The notes under the pieces are model-generated. The model was not told the DNA's origin, searched no databases, and saw only the letters and a list, made by a program, of their open reading frames with translations. Source: CAYYKK01 sp046351395 (GTDB lineage: Bacteria; Myxococcota_A; Polyangia; Polyangiales; Polyangiaceae). Taken from it: DNA of 64,000 bases. Both the position numbers and the translations under genes were made by a program. This document shows positions 31,785 to 40,456 of the stretch, in pieces; the stretch's first letter is position 1, and each line of letters opens with the position of its first letter. The stretch covers positions 124,001-188,000 of the forward strand of contig JAXLYP010000018.1 of assembly GCA_046351395.1 (NCBI GenBank), given 5' to 3'.

Positions 31785-32849
31785 GTGAGGCGCGCTCTTC
31801 TCCTCGTCGTCGCGGCGACCGCCCTCGGGTGTGGCTCGCCGATCGTCACCCGGAGCGTGGGTGGGCGCGTGGTGGCGCACAGGGTCATCTCCGTCGAGGC
31901 GTACGCGGCGTACGCACGCGGTGCGGTCGCCGAAGCGGACGGTGACTTTCAGCTCGCCTTCAAGGAGTACTCGGACGCCTCCGAGTCGGACGCGTCCGGC
32001 GTCCAGCCATGGACGCGGAAGGGGGCCGTGGCGTGCCGGCTCGCACTCTTCAAGGAGGCGGACGCGGCGTTCGCGCGCGCGGAGTCGAACGACGCGTCGT
32101 TCCCGCTGCTCTGGGTGGAGCGCGCCCGCTGCGCCCTCGATCGCGGTGAGGTCGACGTTGCGGACACGCTGTCGACGCGCGCGCTCGCCGCGGAGCCCGA
32201 CGACGACGACGTCTCCCTCGTGCGCGCGGAGGTCCTCGAGAAGCAGGGGCGCTCGGCCGACGCGATCAACCTCCTCCTCGGGCTGTCGCTCCGCCGCGAG
32301 TCCGTCCGCGCCCTCGAGGCGTTGGTCGACCTCGCCGGGCGCGCCTCCGACGATGCGGCTCGGCGCTACGCCGAGGCGCGGCTCGCCAGCCTGCGCGCCG
32401 ACGTCGACGGGCCGGAGACGACCGTGCTCGCCCGCGTCGATTGGCTCGTCTCTCGCGGCGATGCGGACGGCGCGGAGCTCGTCGGCCGGCGCATCGGCCT
32501 CAGCCGATCCGACATCGCGGTCCGCGCCGCGGCGCTCGGCAAGCTCGAGCTCGCGCACACCATCGCGGGCCCCATCGTGCGCGCCGATCCCCGTGACGCG
32601 GACGCAGCGATCGCAGAGCTCGCCGCGCTCGAGGCGCTCGATCGGCCCGCGCTCGCCTCCACGCTCGACGCGTTTCGCGGGCGGAAGATGCGGGCGCCCT
32701 CACCTCTCGCCGCCCTCCTCCTCGCAGAGCTCGTGCGCCGCGAGGGCGGCCCCGACAGCGCGGAGCCCGCTCGCGGGATCGCCCCGGCCCCGGATCCGAA
32801 GCGGCAAGATCCGCTCGAGGACGCCGTCCGCGCGCGATCCCCGCATTGA
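31785..32849 (+). CDS. TPR-type lipoprotein
   Basis: 354 residues from GTG 31785, two bases after the HMG-CoA reductase stop. Signal RALLLVVAATALGCGSP with lipobox ALGC. The rest is almost wholly alpha-helical with degenerate TPR motifs (AYARGAVAEADGDFQLAFKE, WVERARCALDRGEVDVADTL, VRAEVLEKQGRSADAINLLL). The tail is Pro/Arg-rich. Position suggests co-transcription with the mevalonate genes, but there is no functional link by sequence; it may simply be read through. Confidence 0.75.
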   Translation: MRRALLLVVAATALGCGSPIVTRSVGGRVVAHRVISVEAYAAYARGAVAEADGDFQLAFKEYSDASESDASGVQPWTRKGAVACRLALFKEADAAFARAESNDASFPLLWVERARCALDRGEVDVADTLSTRALAAEPDDDDVSLVRAEVLEKQGRSADAINLLLGLSLRRESVRALEALVDLAGRASDDAARRYAEARLASLRADVDGPETTVLARVDWLVSRGDADGAELVGRRIGLSRSDIAVRAAALGKLELAHTIAGPIVRADPRDADAAIAELAALEALDRPALASTLDAFRGRKMRAPSPLAALLLAELVRREGGPDSAEPARGIAPAPDPKRQDPLEDAVRARSPH

Positions 32850-32885
32850 CGCCGAGGGCGACTTCGCCCCGGGGCGCGCGCTTCG

Positions 32886-34010
32886 CTAGCCCTTGTCGGG
32901 GAAGAGGAGCTTCCCGGCGACGTACGCGTCCGAACCGCAGCACTCCCAGGTGGGCTCCTCGATGCGAGGCGCCTCGCTCGGGCGATCCGGCCCCGCCCAG
33001 TCCACGGCGCCCGGTCGGCCCCGCGGGCCGAGGAGGATCGGCGCGACGAACGCATGCATCTCGTGCGCGAAGCGCGTCGCGAGGAAGCTGCCCGCGAGCT
33101 CCGCGCCGCCCTCGACCAAGAGCGAGACGACGCCCATGCTCGCGAGGAGCCGGAGCGCGGCGTCGATGTCGACGCGGCCCTCGCCCGAAGGAGGAACGCG
33201 GAAGACCTCGCACCCCGCGTCCAGCAGCGCGGCTTCGGCGTCCGCGGACGCGCCCGACGTCGTGAGGACGATGGTGGGGATCTCGGGGCTCGTCGTCACC
33301 AGGCGTGAGCCGAGCGAGAGCCGGAGCTGCGAGTCGAACACGACGCGACGCGGCCGCCGGCCGACGTACGCGAGATCGCGCACCGTGAGGAGCGGATCGT
33401 CCGCGAGGGCGGTGCCGATGCCCACGGCAACCGCGTCGCGCTGCGCGCGCAGCTCCTGGACCTTCGCGCGCGCCTCGACCCCGGTCACCCACTTGGACGC
33501 GCCGGTGCGCGTCGCGATGCGACCGTCGAGCGAGAGCGCGAGCTTCAGCGACACGTGCGGCACGCCCTCCGTGATGAACGTGAGCCAGGGTCGGATCACG
33601 GCGCGCGCCTCGGGCTCGCCCACCCCGAGCGTCACGCCGACGTTCGCGTCGAGCAGGCGCTCGATGCCTCCGCCTTCGACGTGCGGGTTCGGGTCCCTGC
33701 ACCCGACGATGACCCGCTTGATCCCGGCGGCGAGGATCGCGTCCACGCAGGGCGGCGTCTTGCCGGTGTGGTTGCACGGCTCGAGCGTCACGTAGAGCGC
33801 ACCGCCCTTCGCGTTCTCGCCCGCCTTCGAGAGCGCAAGCACCTCGGCGTGGAGCTCACCGGCGCGCTCGTGGTGCGCCTGCGCGACGACGTTGCCGTCT
33901 CGGCCGACGACGACCGCGCCGACGGGCGGGTTCGGCGACGGCAGCGCGCGTCGAGACTCCTCGAGAGCGAGCGCCATGAACTCCGCGTCGCGCGGGTCGA
34001 CGTCAGCCAT
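32886..34010 (-). CDS. ribD: Riboflavin biosynthesis deaminase/reductase RibD
   Basis: 374 residues. N-terminal cytidine-deaminase-type zinc site: HAEVLALSKAG (HAE) and LEPCNHTGKTPPCVDAIL (PCxxxGxTPPC), followed by the C-terminal reductase domain from about residue 155 (VSLKLALSLDGRIA, WVTGVEARAKVQELR, LLVEGGAELAGSFL). It catalyses the deamination and NADPH reduction steps after GTP cyclohydrolase II. The start overlaps the nrdR stop by 8 bp. No other rib genes are in the window; the frame ends before an intergenic gap facing the lipoprotein gene. Confidence 0.93.
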   Translation of the reverse strand: MADVDPRDAEFMALALEESRRALPSPNPPVGAVVVGRDGNVVAQAHHERAGELHAEVLALSKAGENAKGGALYVTLEPCNHTGKTPPCVDAILAAGIKRVIVGCRDPNPHVEGGGIERLLDANVGVTLGVGEPEARAVIRPWLTFITEGVPHVSLKLALSLDGRIATRTGASKWVTGVEARAKVQELRAQRDAVAVGIGTALADDPLLTVRDLAYVGRRPRRVVFDSQLRLSLGSRLVTTSPEIPTIVLTTSGASADAEAALLDAGCEVFRVPPSGEGRVDIDAALRLLASMGVVSLLVEGGAELAGSFLATRFAHEMHAFVAPILLGPRGRPGAVDWAGPDRPSEAPRIEEPTWECCGSDAYVAGKLLFPDKG

Positions 34011-34500
34011 GGACGACCTCGTCGCCCGGCGGGGCCGCCGTCGGGGGCTCGGGCGTCTGCATGCGGCCGAGCTCCGCCGCGAACTCCCCGATGTCCCGGA
34101 AGCTGCGGTACACGCTCGCGAATCGGACGTACGCGACCTGGTCGACGCCCTTCAGGAGCGTCATCACGCGCTCGCCGATCGTGGTCGACGCCACCTCGCG
34201 CTCCTGCGCGCCGTCGAGCTCGCGCTCGACGGCGTCCGCGATCCCCTCGAGCTGCTCTGCGCCGATCGGGCGCTTCGTGCACGCGATCGTGAGGCTCGCG
34301 AGCACCTTCTTGCGGTCGAACGGCTCGCGGCGGCCGTCCTTCTTCACGACCGTCGGCAGCACGTACTCGATCCGCTCGTAGGTCGTGAAGCGCTTGCCGC
34401 AGCCCTCACACTCGCGTCGCCGCCGGATGACGTCGCCGTTCGCGCTCGCCCTCGAGTCGATGACGCGATCCTCGTGGTGGCCGCAGAACGCGCACCTCAT
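34003..34500 (-). CDS. nrdR: Transcriptional repressor NrdR
   Basis: 165 residues. MRCAFCGHHEDRVIDSR opens the zinc ribbon (CxxC at 3-6, second CxxC ECEGCGKRF near 31-34), followed by the family motif RRRRECEGCGKRFTTYE and an ATP-cone domain (VVKKDGRREPFDRKKVLASL). NrdR senses nucleotides and represses ribonucleotide reductase operons by binding NrdR boxes; none is near here. The C-terminal tail after the ATP cone is Pro-rich. The start ATG overlaps the fabF stop (ATGA), placing it at the end of the fatty-acid gene run. Confidence 0.95.
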   Translation of the reverse strand: MRCAFCGHHEDRVIDSRASANGDVIRRRRECEGCGKRFTTYERIEYVLPTVVKKDGRREPFDRKKVLASLTIACTKRPIGAEQLEGIADAVERELDGAQEREVASTTIGERVMTLLKGVDQVAYVRFASVYRSFRDIGEFAAELGRMQTPEPPTAAPPGDEVVHG

Positions 34501-35750
34501 GCGTGCCTCGAGAGCACGAGCGTGGCGTTGGTCCCCCCGAAACCGAACGAGTTGCTGATCGCGTGCATCACCTTCCGGCGACGCGCTGTATTCGGCACGC
34601 AGTCCACGCGGACCTCGGGATCGACCTGATCGAGGTTGATCGTCGCCGGGACGACGCCCTCGGTGATCGCGAGCGCCGTGAGCGCCGCCTCCACCGCGCC
34701 GGCGCCGCCGAGCAGGTGCCCCATCACGCTCTTCGTCGAGCTCATCCAGAGTCGGGACTCCGGGGCCGCGTCGGTCGCGTGCGCTCCGAACACCGCGGCG
34801 ACGGCCTTCGCCTCCTCGACGTCGCCGTGAGGCGTGGACGTGCCGTGCGCGTTCACGTAGTCGACGTCCGTCGGGGCGAGCTTCGCGTCCGCGAGCGCCA
34901 TACGCATGGCGCGCTGTGCGCCCTCCCCGTCCGGCGCGGGCTTCGTCAGGTGATACGCGTCGCACGAGGCGCCGTACCCGGTCACCTCGGCGTAGATCTT
35001 CGCGCCGCGCGCCTTCGCGTGGCTCAGCGACTCGAGGAGCAACGAGCCCGCCCCCTCGCTGCAGACGAAGCCGTCGCGGCCCACGTCCCACGGTCGGCTC
35101 GCCTTCTCCGGCTCCGCGTTCCTCCGGCTGAGCGCGAACATCGCCGCGAACCCGCCGATGCCGAGGCCCGTGATCGTCGCCTCTGCGCCTCCCGCGAGCA
35201 TGATCGGGGTGCGGCCGCGCCGGATCCATTCGAACGCCTCGCCGAGCGCATGGGCGCTCGAGGCGCACGCGCTGGTGTTGCAGTAGCTCGGTCCGCGTAG
35301 GCCGAGCGCCATCGCCACCTGGCCCGCGGCGAGGTTCGCGATGACCTGCGGGATGAAATACGGGCTGATCTTCGACGGACCCTTGGTCGCGAGGATCGTG
35401 GAGCACTGGTAGATGCCCTCGAGCCCGCCCATGCCCACGCCGATGAACGTGCCGCAGAGCTCGCGATCCTCGTCCGTGAGCTCGATCCCTGCGTCCTTCA
35501 TGCAGAGCTGGCTCGCGGCGATGGAGAGCTGCGAGAAGCGGCAGAACTCCTTCACCTTCTTCTTCGGGATCCAGTCCGTCGGCTCGAAGCCCTTCACCTC
35601 ACCCGCGAAGGTGGTGGCGTAGCCGCTCGCGTCGAACAGCGTGATCGGACCAATGCCGCTCCGCCCCTCGACGACGGAGCTCCACGTGGGACCCGTGCCG
35701 AGCCCGGCGGGGGTGACGAGACCAATGCCCGTGACGACGACTCTTTCCAT
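34497..35750 (-). CDS. fabF: 3-oxoacyl-ACP synthase II (FabF)
   Basis: 417 residues from ATG 35750 (TTG two codons upstream also possible); GAGG precedes it by 7-8 bases. Thiolase-fold condensing enzyme with the catalytic Cys in NTSACASSAHALGEAFEW, His in VNAHGTSTPHGDVEEAKA and His in the conserved KSVMGHLLGGAGAVEA (KxxxGH), and C-terminal SNSFGFGGTNATLVL. It elongates acyl-ACP with malonyl-ACP. It lies 128 bp downstream of acpP, the usual order. The gap 35757-35884 holds no gene. Confidence 0.95.
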   Translation of the reverse strand: MERVVVTGIGLVTPAGLGTGPTWSSVVEGRSGIGPITLFDASGYATTFAGEVKGFEPTDWIPKKKVKEFCRFSQLSIAASQLCMKDAGIELTDEDRELCGTFIGVGMGGLEGIYQCSTILATKGPSKISPYFIPQVIANLAAGQVAMALGLRGPSYCNTSACASSAHALGEAFEWIRRGRTPIMLAGGAEATITGLGIGGFAAMFALSRRNAEPEKASRPWDVGRDGFVCSEGAGSLLLESLSHAKARGAKIYAEVTGYGASCDAYHLTKPAPDGEGAQRAMRMALADAKLAPTDVDYVNAHGTSTPHGDVEEAKAVAAVFGAHATDAAPESRLWMSSTKSVMGHLLGGAGAVEAALTALAITEGVVPATINLDQVDPEVRVDCVPNTARRRKVMHAISNSFGFGGTNATLVLSRHA

Positions 35751-35884
35751 ATACAAACCTCGCGAAAGCGAAGGCCGCGACGCTCGCCCCCCCAGGCGGC
35801 GTCGCGGCGTCTTCCCCGCGCTTCTGCTCGAGCCTTCGCTGCCGTCGAACGACGGAGCGCTTTCGGGCTACGCCCGGACCGAGC

Positions 35885-36133
35885 TCACTTCTTCGCGTGC
35901 GTCTCGATGTAGTTGATGGCGTCCTGGACGGTCCGGATCTTCTCGGTGTCCTCGTCCGGGATGTCGATCTCGAAGGCCTCTTCGAACGCCAACACGAGCT
36001 CGACAAGACCGAGCGAGTCAGCACCGAGATCGTCGATGAAGGTCGACTCCGGCTTGATGTCCGCCTCGTTGACGTCGAGCTGCTCCTTGATGATGCGCTT
36101 CACCTCGGCCGTGATGTCGCGACCTTCCGCCAT
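35885..36133 (-). CDS. acpP: Acyl carrier protein
   Basis: 82 residues, acidic. The phosphopantetheine site is the Ser of LGADSLGLVELVLAFEE; helices II-III follow (FEIDIPDEDTEKI, TVQDAINYIETHAKK). It carries growing acyl chains for the Fab enzymes. GGAGG sits about 6 bases before ATG 36133. The 185-bp gap upstream (36134-36318) includes an unusual run of six A on the minus strand (36277-36282), compatible with a separate strong promoter for acpP-fabF, as expected for so abundant a protein. Confidence 0.95.
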   Translation of the reverse strand: MAEGRDITAEVKRIIKEQLDVNEADIKPESTFIDDLGADSLGLVELVLAFEEAFEIDIPDEDTEKIRTVQDAINYIETHAKK

Positions 36134-36318
36134 GATTCCTCCAGACCTGTCTTGTCCCGTTGAGGGCGTACCCCCCACTTCGACGGGCGCTGCTCTTCCG
36201 CTCCAGAGCCGCATGGCTCGGGCCTCGCTCTCGAGGCTGCGCCCTACTACTCCACTTCCGTCCAAACCAAGAGAGGTTTTTTCGCGCGCGTGCCCGGCAC
36301 AGACGCGCAACGGATCGG

Positions 36319-37065
36319 TCACATCAGTAGGCCGCCGTTCACCCGCAGCGTCTCCCCCGTCACGTACCCGGCCTCGTCCGAAGCGAGGAACGCGACCGTG
36401 GACGCGACCTCCTCCGAGCGGCCCGTCCGACCGAGCGGGATCGCCTTCAGGAGCTCGGCCTTCATGTCCGCCGTGATGACCGTCGTCATGTCCGTCTCGA
36501 TGAAGCCCGGCGCGACCGCGTTCACCGTGATGTTCCGCGACGCGTACTCCTTCGCGAGCGACTTCGCGACGCCGAGCACCGCGGCCTTCGACGCTGCATA
36601 GGCCGTCTGTCCGCCGTTCCCGCTCTCGCCGACGATGCTCGACAGGAACACCACGCGGCCCGCCTTCGCGCGCATCATCACCTTGATGGCGGCGCGCGCC
36701 GCGGCGATCGCGCCCTTGACGTTGATCGCCATGATGCGGTCGAAGTCTTCCTCCTTCATGCGGAGCAGGAGGGAGTCGACCGAGATGCCGGCGTTCGCGA
36801 CCAAGATGTCGAGCCGGCCGAGGCGCTTGGCGACCTCCGCGATCGCGTCCTCGGTAGCCTTCATGTTCGCGACGTCGAACGCGAGGGCCTCCGCCTTGCC
36901 GCCCGCTTTTTCGATCGCCTCGACGGTCGCCCTCGCCTGCTCCTCGCCGCGCACGTAGTTCACGACGACGTGCGCGCCCTGCTTCGCGAGCGCTTCGCAC
37001 ACGGCGCGCCCGATCCCGCGCGACCCGCCCGTCACCACCGCCACCTTGCCGTCCAGACGAAACAT
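36319..37065 (-). CDS. fabG: 3-oxoacyl-ACP reductase FabG
   Basis: 248 residues. Short-chain dehydrogenase: VVTGGSRGIGRAV (NADPH-binding TGxxxGIG), VANAGISVDSLLLRM (NAG), SSIVGESGNGGQTAYAASKA (catalytic Ser, Tyr-xxx-Lys) and NAVAPGFIETDMT. Reduces 3-oxoacyl-ACP with NADPH. The start ATG shares one base with the fabD stop (TGATG). FabG-specific features such as the length and NGGLLM C-terminus favour this over other SDRs, as does its place between fabD and acpP. Confidence 0.95.
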   Translation of the reverse strand: MFRLDGKVAVVTGGSRGIGRAVCEALAKQGAHVVVNYVRGEEQARATVEAIEKAGGKAEALAFDVANMKATEDAIAEVAKRLGRLDILVANAGISVDSLLLRMKEEDFDRIMAINVKGAIAAARAAIKVMMRAKAGRVVFLSSIVGESGNGGQTAYAASKAAVLGVAKSLAKEYASRNITVNAVAPGFIETDMTTVITADMKAELLKAIPLGRTGRSEEVASTVAFLASDEAGYVTGETLRVNGGLLM

Positions 37066-38003
37066 CACGCCTCCAGGTTCTTTCGGAGCGCCTCGACGCT
37101 CGTCGCATCCGATACATTCACAACACGGATACTCTTGCTGATCCGCTTCACCAGCCCCGCGAGCACCTTCCCGGGGCCGATCTCGAGCATCGTCGTCACG
37201 CCGAGCGCCGCGGCCCTTTCGATCGACTTCACCCACTGCACGGGGGCGTCCACCTGGCGGACGAGCAGGCTCTTCACCCGGCTCGGGTCGTCGTTCGGCT
37301 CGGCGTCCACGTTCGCGATGACCGGGAAGCGCATCGCGCCGATCGAGATCCCCTCGAGCTCGCGGGACAGCGCCTCCGCGGCGGGCTTCATCAGCGCGCA
37401 GTGGAACGGCGCGCTCACGCGCAACGGAATGACCTTGCCTCCGCGCTGCTGGAGGAGCGCGCTCGCCTTGTCCACGGCGGCCTTCGCGCCGGCGATGACG
37501 ATCTGGCCCGGAGCGTTGAAGTTCGCGGGCGCGACGACGCCCGCGTCGCCCGACTCCGCGCAGACGGCCTCGAGCGCTGCGGCGTCGACGCCGAGCACCG
37601 CAGCCATCGAGCCCTCCCCCTCCGGGACGGCGGCCTGCATCGCGAGGCCGCGCGCGCGGCAGATGCGCACTCCGTCCTCGAGGGAGAGCGCGCCGGACGA
37701 GGTGAGCGCGCTGTATTCGCCGAGCGAATGGCCCAGCGCGACGACGGGCGCAGGCAGCTCCGGCCACGCCTCACGCGCGGCGGCGAGGAGCGCGGTCGAC
37801 GTCGCGAGGAGCGCCGGCTGCGTGTTCTTCGTCAGCGTGAGATCCTCGAGAGGCCCGCGAAACGCGAGCTCGGAGAGGCGCTCGCCGAGCGCCGCGTCCG
37901 CCCTCTCGAACACCGCGCGCGCCGCGGGGAACCGCTCCGCGAGATCCGCGCCCATGCCGACTTCCTGCGATCCCTGCCCTGGAAATATCCAAGCGACCTT
38001 CAC
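37065..38003 (-). CDS. fabD: Malonyl-CoA:ACP transacylase FabD
   Basis: 312 residues from GTG 38003, with AAGGGGGG just upstream; the longer open frame to 38135 is Arg-rich and unlikely. Motifs: WIFPGQGSQEVGMG, catalytic Ser in ALGHSLGEYSALT, Arg in ICRARGLAMQ and His in SAPFHCALMKPAAE. It loads malonate onto ACP. GGKVIPLRVS and QWVKSIERAA match family landmarks. The 168-bp gap to fabH (38004-38171) contains a 19-bp hairpin repeat but no gene. Confidence 0.95.
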   Translation of the reverse strand: MKVAWIFPGQGSQEVGMGADLAERFPAARAVFERADAALGERLSELAFRGPLEDLTLTKNTQPALLATSTALLAAAREAWPELPAPVVALGHSLGEYSALTSSGALSLEDGVRICRARGLAMQAAVPEGEGSMAAVLGVDAAALEAVCAESGDAGVVAPANFNAPGQIVIAGAKAAVDKASALLQQRGGKVIPLRVSAPFHCALMKPAAEALSRELEGISIGAMRFPVIANVDAEPNDDPSRVKSLLVRQVDAPVQWVKSIERAAALGVTTMLEIGPGKVLAGLVKRISKSIRVVNVSDATSVEALRKNLEA

Positions 38004-38026
38004 GCCGCCCCCCTTACCATTTCGAG

Positions 38027-38045
38027 GAGCGCGCCGAAGGCGCTC
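38027..38045. repeat. 19-bp hairpin-forming repeat, copy 2
   Basis: GAGCGCGCCGAAGGCGCTC, identical to 18786-18804. It lies in the fabH-fabD gap, followed closely by a second small palindrome (GGCCGCGG...CCGCGG, about 38053-38070). It may modulate read-through between fabH and fabD, or be a dispersed REP-like element. Confidence 0.6.
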
Positions 38046-38171
38046 GATCGGCCGCGGCTCCGTCCGCGGAATTCTCCCGCTGCGCCGCCTCCGCTCGTGC
38101 TCTCGCCCGCGCGTTCGGCCGCCCGGTTGCCCCAAGCTCTCTCGAGACGCGGCCTCGAGCCCCCCGACCGC

Positions 38172-39155
38172 TCAGAGGGTGAAGACGGCGGCGCCCCAGG
38201 CGAGGCCCGCGCCGAGCGCGGTCACGAGGACGCGGTGGCCCGGTCGGATGCGACCGTCCCGGCGCGCCTCGTCGAGCGCGATGGGGATCGACGCGCTGGA
38301 CGTGTTGCCACGCCGCTCCAGGTTCATCACGAACCTCGCCATGTCGGCGCCCAGGCGGGTCCCCACGGCGGACGCGATGCGCTCGCTCGCCTGGTGGGGC
38401 ACGAACCAGTCCACGTCCTTCACCGTCATCCCGGCCCGCTCCAGCGCGGCGAGCGACGCGGAGACCATGTTCTCCACCGCGTGCCGGAAGATCTCCTTGC
38501 CCTGGAGGCGCATCTTCGAGCGATCCGCGGCGAGGTCGAGCGCCCCCGGCGGCTCCGCGGAGCCGCCCGCGGGGATGTACACGCTCGACGCGTACCGGCC
38601 GTCGCTGCCGAGCGAGAAGCCCTCCACCCCGCCCTGTTCGGCGTCTCGCGCCTCGAGGATCGCGGCGCCCGCGCCGTCCCCGTAGAGCACGGCGGTGGTG
38701 CGATCCGTCCAGTCAGTCACGCGCGTGAGGATCTCCGCGCCGATCACGAGCGCCCGACGCGCCCCGCCCCCGCGCAGGAATTGGTCTGCGACGGCGAGCC
38801 CATAGACGAAGCCCGCGCACGCGGCCGCGAGGTCGAACGCGCCGATCTGTGCGAGCCCGAGCTTTGCCTGGACGATCGCCGCGCACGACGGGAGCGGCTG
38901 ATCCGCGGTGAACGTCGCGACGACGAGGAGATCGATCGACGCCGGCTCCACGCGCGCATCCGCGAACGCGGCGCGCGCCGCAGCGGCGGCGAGGTCGCTC
39001 GTAACCTCGACCTCCGACGCGACTCGGCGCTCCACGATTCCGGTCCGCTCGCGGATCCAAGCGTCGGACGTGTCGACGAACGCCGCCAGGTCCGCGTTCG
39101 AAAGCACGCGAGTCGGGACGGCGTGGCCGGTCCCGACGATGAAGCTCCGTCGCAA
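38172..39155 (-). CDS. fabH: 3-oxoacyl-ACP synthase III (FabH)
   Basis: 327 residues from TTG 39155; a stop codon lies 18 bases upstream in frame, so no ATG is available. Catalytic triad: C113 in FDLAAACAGFVYGL, His in DWFVPHQASERI and Asn in GNTSSASIPIALDEA. It starts fatty-acid synthesis by condensing acyl-CoA with malonyl-ACP. RRSFIVGTGHAVPTRVLSN and DAWIRERTGI are standard N-terminal landmarks. It follows rpmF by 15 bp, with plsX, usually found in this gap, absent. Confidence 0.95.
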   Translation of the reverse strand: MRRSFIVGTGHAVPTRVLSNADLAAFVDTSDAWIRERTGIVERRVASEVEVTSDLAAAAARAAFADARVEPASIDLLVVATFTADQPLPSCAAIVQAKLGLAQIGAFDLAAACAGFVYGLAVADQFLRGGGARRALVIGAEILTRVTDWTDRTTAVLYGDGAGAAILEARDAEQGGVEGFSLGSDGRYASSVYIPAGGSAEPPGALDLAADRSKMRLQGKEIFRHAVENMVSASLAALERAGMTVKDVDWFVPHQASERIASAVGTRLGADMARFVMNLERRGNTSSASIPIALDEARRDGRIRPGHRVLVTALGAGLAWGAAVFTL

Positions 39156-39170
39156 CGAGTCCTGAGGACC

Positions 39171-39365
39171 TTAGGCGCCCGCGGGCGTCTTGATCGCGAC
39201 GGCCTTCTTGCCGTTGTAGAACCCGCACGCGCCGCACGCACGGTGCGGCCGGGTCGCCTCGCCGCAGTTCGGGCACGGCGTGACCTCGACCGGGGTCACC
39301 TTGTCATGGTTGGCTCGGCGCATCGCGCGCTTCGGCGGGGTGGTCTTTCGCTTGGGGACGGCCAC
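39171..39365 (-). CDS. rpmF: Ribosomal protein bL32
   Basis: 64 residues from GTG 39365, with AAGGAG about 7 bases upstream. The N-terminus AVPKRKTTPPKRAMRRANHD is the conserved bL32 start. The zinc ribbon follows (CPNCGEATRPHRACGACGFY: C-x2-C...C-x2-C). Part of the yceD-rpmF-fab run that couples ribosome and membrane synthesis in many bacteria. Confidence 0.96.
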   Translation of the reverse strand: MAVPKRKTTPPKRAMRRANHDKVTPVEVTPCPNCGEATRPHRACGACGFYNGKKAVAIKTPAGA

Positions 39366-39429
39366 GGAGAGTCTCCTTGGTAACGGGTGTTGCTCGGTTG
39401 GGGTCGCGCGGGGGGCCGCGCTCGAGAAC

Positions 39430-39448
39430 GAGCGCGCTCGGCGCGCTC
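39430..39448. repeat. Perfect hairpin between rpmF and yceD
   Basis: GAGCGCGC-TCG-GCGCGCTC: 8-bp stem, 3-base loop. It resembles the repeats at 18786 and 38027 in stem and length and lies in the 114-bp gap downstream of yceD (minus strand). There is no T-run, so it is not a classic terminator; attenuation or mRNA stability is possible. Confidence 0.6.
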
Positions 39449-39479
39449 CTGGAAACAGCTTGGATCAAGCCCGACGGGC

Positions 39480-40337
39480 TCAGGTACGTTTGCGGCGCTT
39501 GGTGAGGGAGGACTTTCCGGGGCGCTCGATCTTCTTCAGGCGCTTTTGCCGCGCGGTCGGTCGGAGCGGCGCGGCGTGAGTGGATGCGATCTTCGTCTCG
39601 ATCTTGGGCGGGTTCGCGGGCCTCGGTTCGGCGTGCGGCCCGTGGTCTCCAGCGAAATCGGAGATCCCGTTCTCGCCCGAGCCCTCGCTCGCGGCGTCCC
39701 CCACGTGGCTCGAGCCGAGGCTCGGGCGCAGGTGCTTGAGCGCCTCGAAGGGGTTCACCCGAACGGGCTCGGCGGGGATCGCCTCGCCTCTTCGGGGGGT
39801 GCGCGAGATACCCGGGCAACCATCCGAGCACAAGGGGAAGTTGGGCAGCTCGAGCAGGAGCGCCTCCCGAACGAACGCGTCGAGCACGACGTGGTCCCCG
39901 TCGTACTCGTCGAGATCCGCCTCTTCGCTCGAGAACTCGTACTCCGCGACGCGCGCGGCGGCCTTCGCCCCCTTCGCCCCCTTCGCCCCATTTGGAGGTG
40001 GCGCCGCCACCCCGCGGCTCGACCGGCGCTCCTGGCCACGCGGTGCCTCTGGAGGCGCTACCCGGACCTTCAGGAGCAGCGAGAGCTCGCCCGTGACGGA
40101 CACGGCGGTCGGCTTGAGGCACCGCGCGCACGGCAGCTCGAGCTCCGCGTGGCAGTCCCCGCGAACCACGATGTCGCTCTTGCCGCTCCTCGAGAGGCGC
40201 GCTTTCACGCCCCCGGGGGCGGTCGCCTTCGCGCCGCTCTCGGCGAGCTCGGCGTCCAGCCAGTCGGCGGGGAGGGCCTGCTCGAAGGTGATTCCCGCTT
40301 GATCGATGTCGTTCGCGGTGATGACGAGGAGTCGCAC
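39480..40337 (-). CDS. yceD: DUF177 (YceD) family protein
   Basis: 285 residues from GTG 40337. It has the family's cysteine signature: LPCARCLKPTAVSVTGEL (CxxC) in the middle and ELPNFPLCSDGCPGI near residue 165 (usually 'LPl.PlCsedCkGlC'). YceD is linked to 23S rRNA accumulation and sits upstream of rpmF in most bacteria, as here. The protein is longer than the usual 160-180 residues: an Ala/Lys/Gly insert (GAKGAKGAKAAA) lies between the two motifs and a basic tail of about 100 residues ends KRLKKIERPGKSSLTKRRKR, suggesting RNA binding. Confidence 0.85.
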   Translation of the reverse strand: MRLLVITANDIDQAGITFEQALPADWLDAELAESGAKATAPGGVKARLSRSGKSDIVVRGDCHAELELPCARCLKPTAVSVTGELSLLLKVRVAPPEAPRGQERRSSRGVAAPPPNGAKGAKGAKAAARVAEYEFSSEEADLDEYDGDHVVLDAFVREALLLELPNFPLCSDGCPGISRTPRRGEAIPAEPVRVNPFEALKHLRPSLGSSHVGDAASEGSGENGISDFAGDHGPHAEPRPANPPKIETKIASTHAAPLRPTARQKRLKKIERPGKSSLTKRRKRT

Positions 40338-40456
40338 GGTGGCTTTCGGCGCGTCGACCCGGTCGACGCTGCGGGATGCGGGTCCGCGGCTTTAGCGCTC
40401 CGTCGCGCTCCGATCAAGCGGAAGCGCGGCTTTCGCCGTTCGGGTAAGACGCGAGC

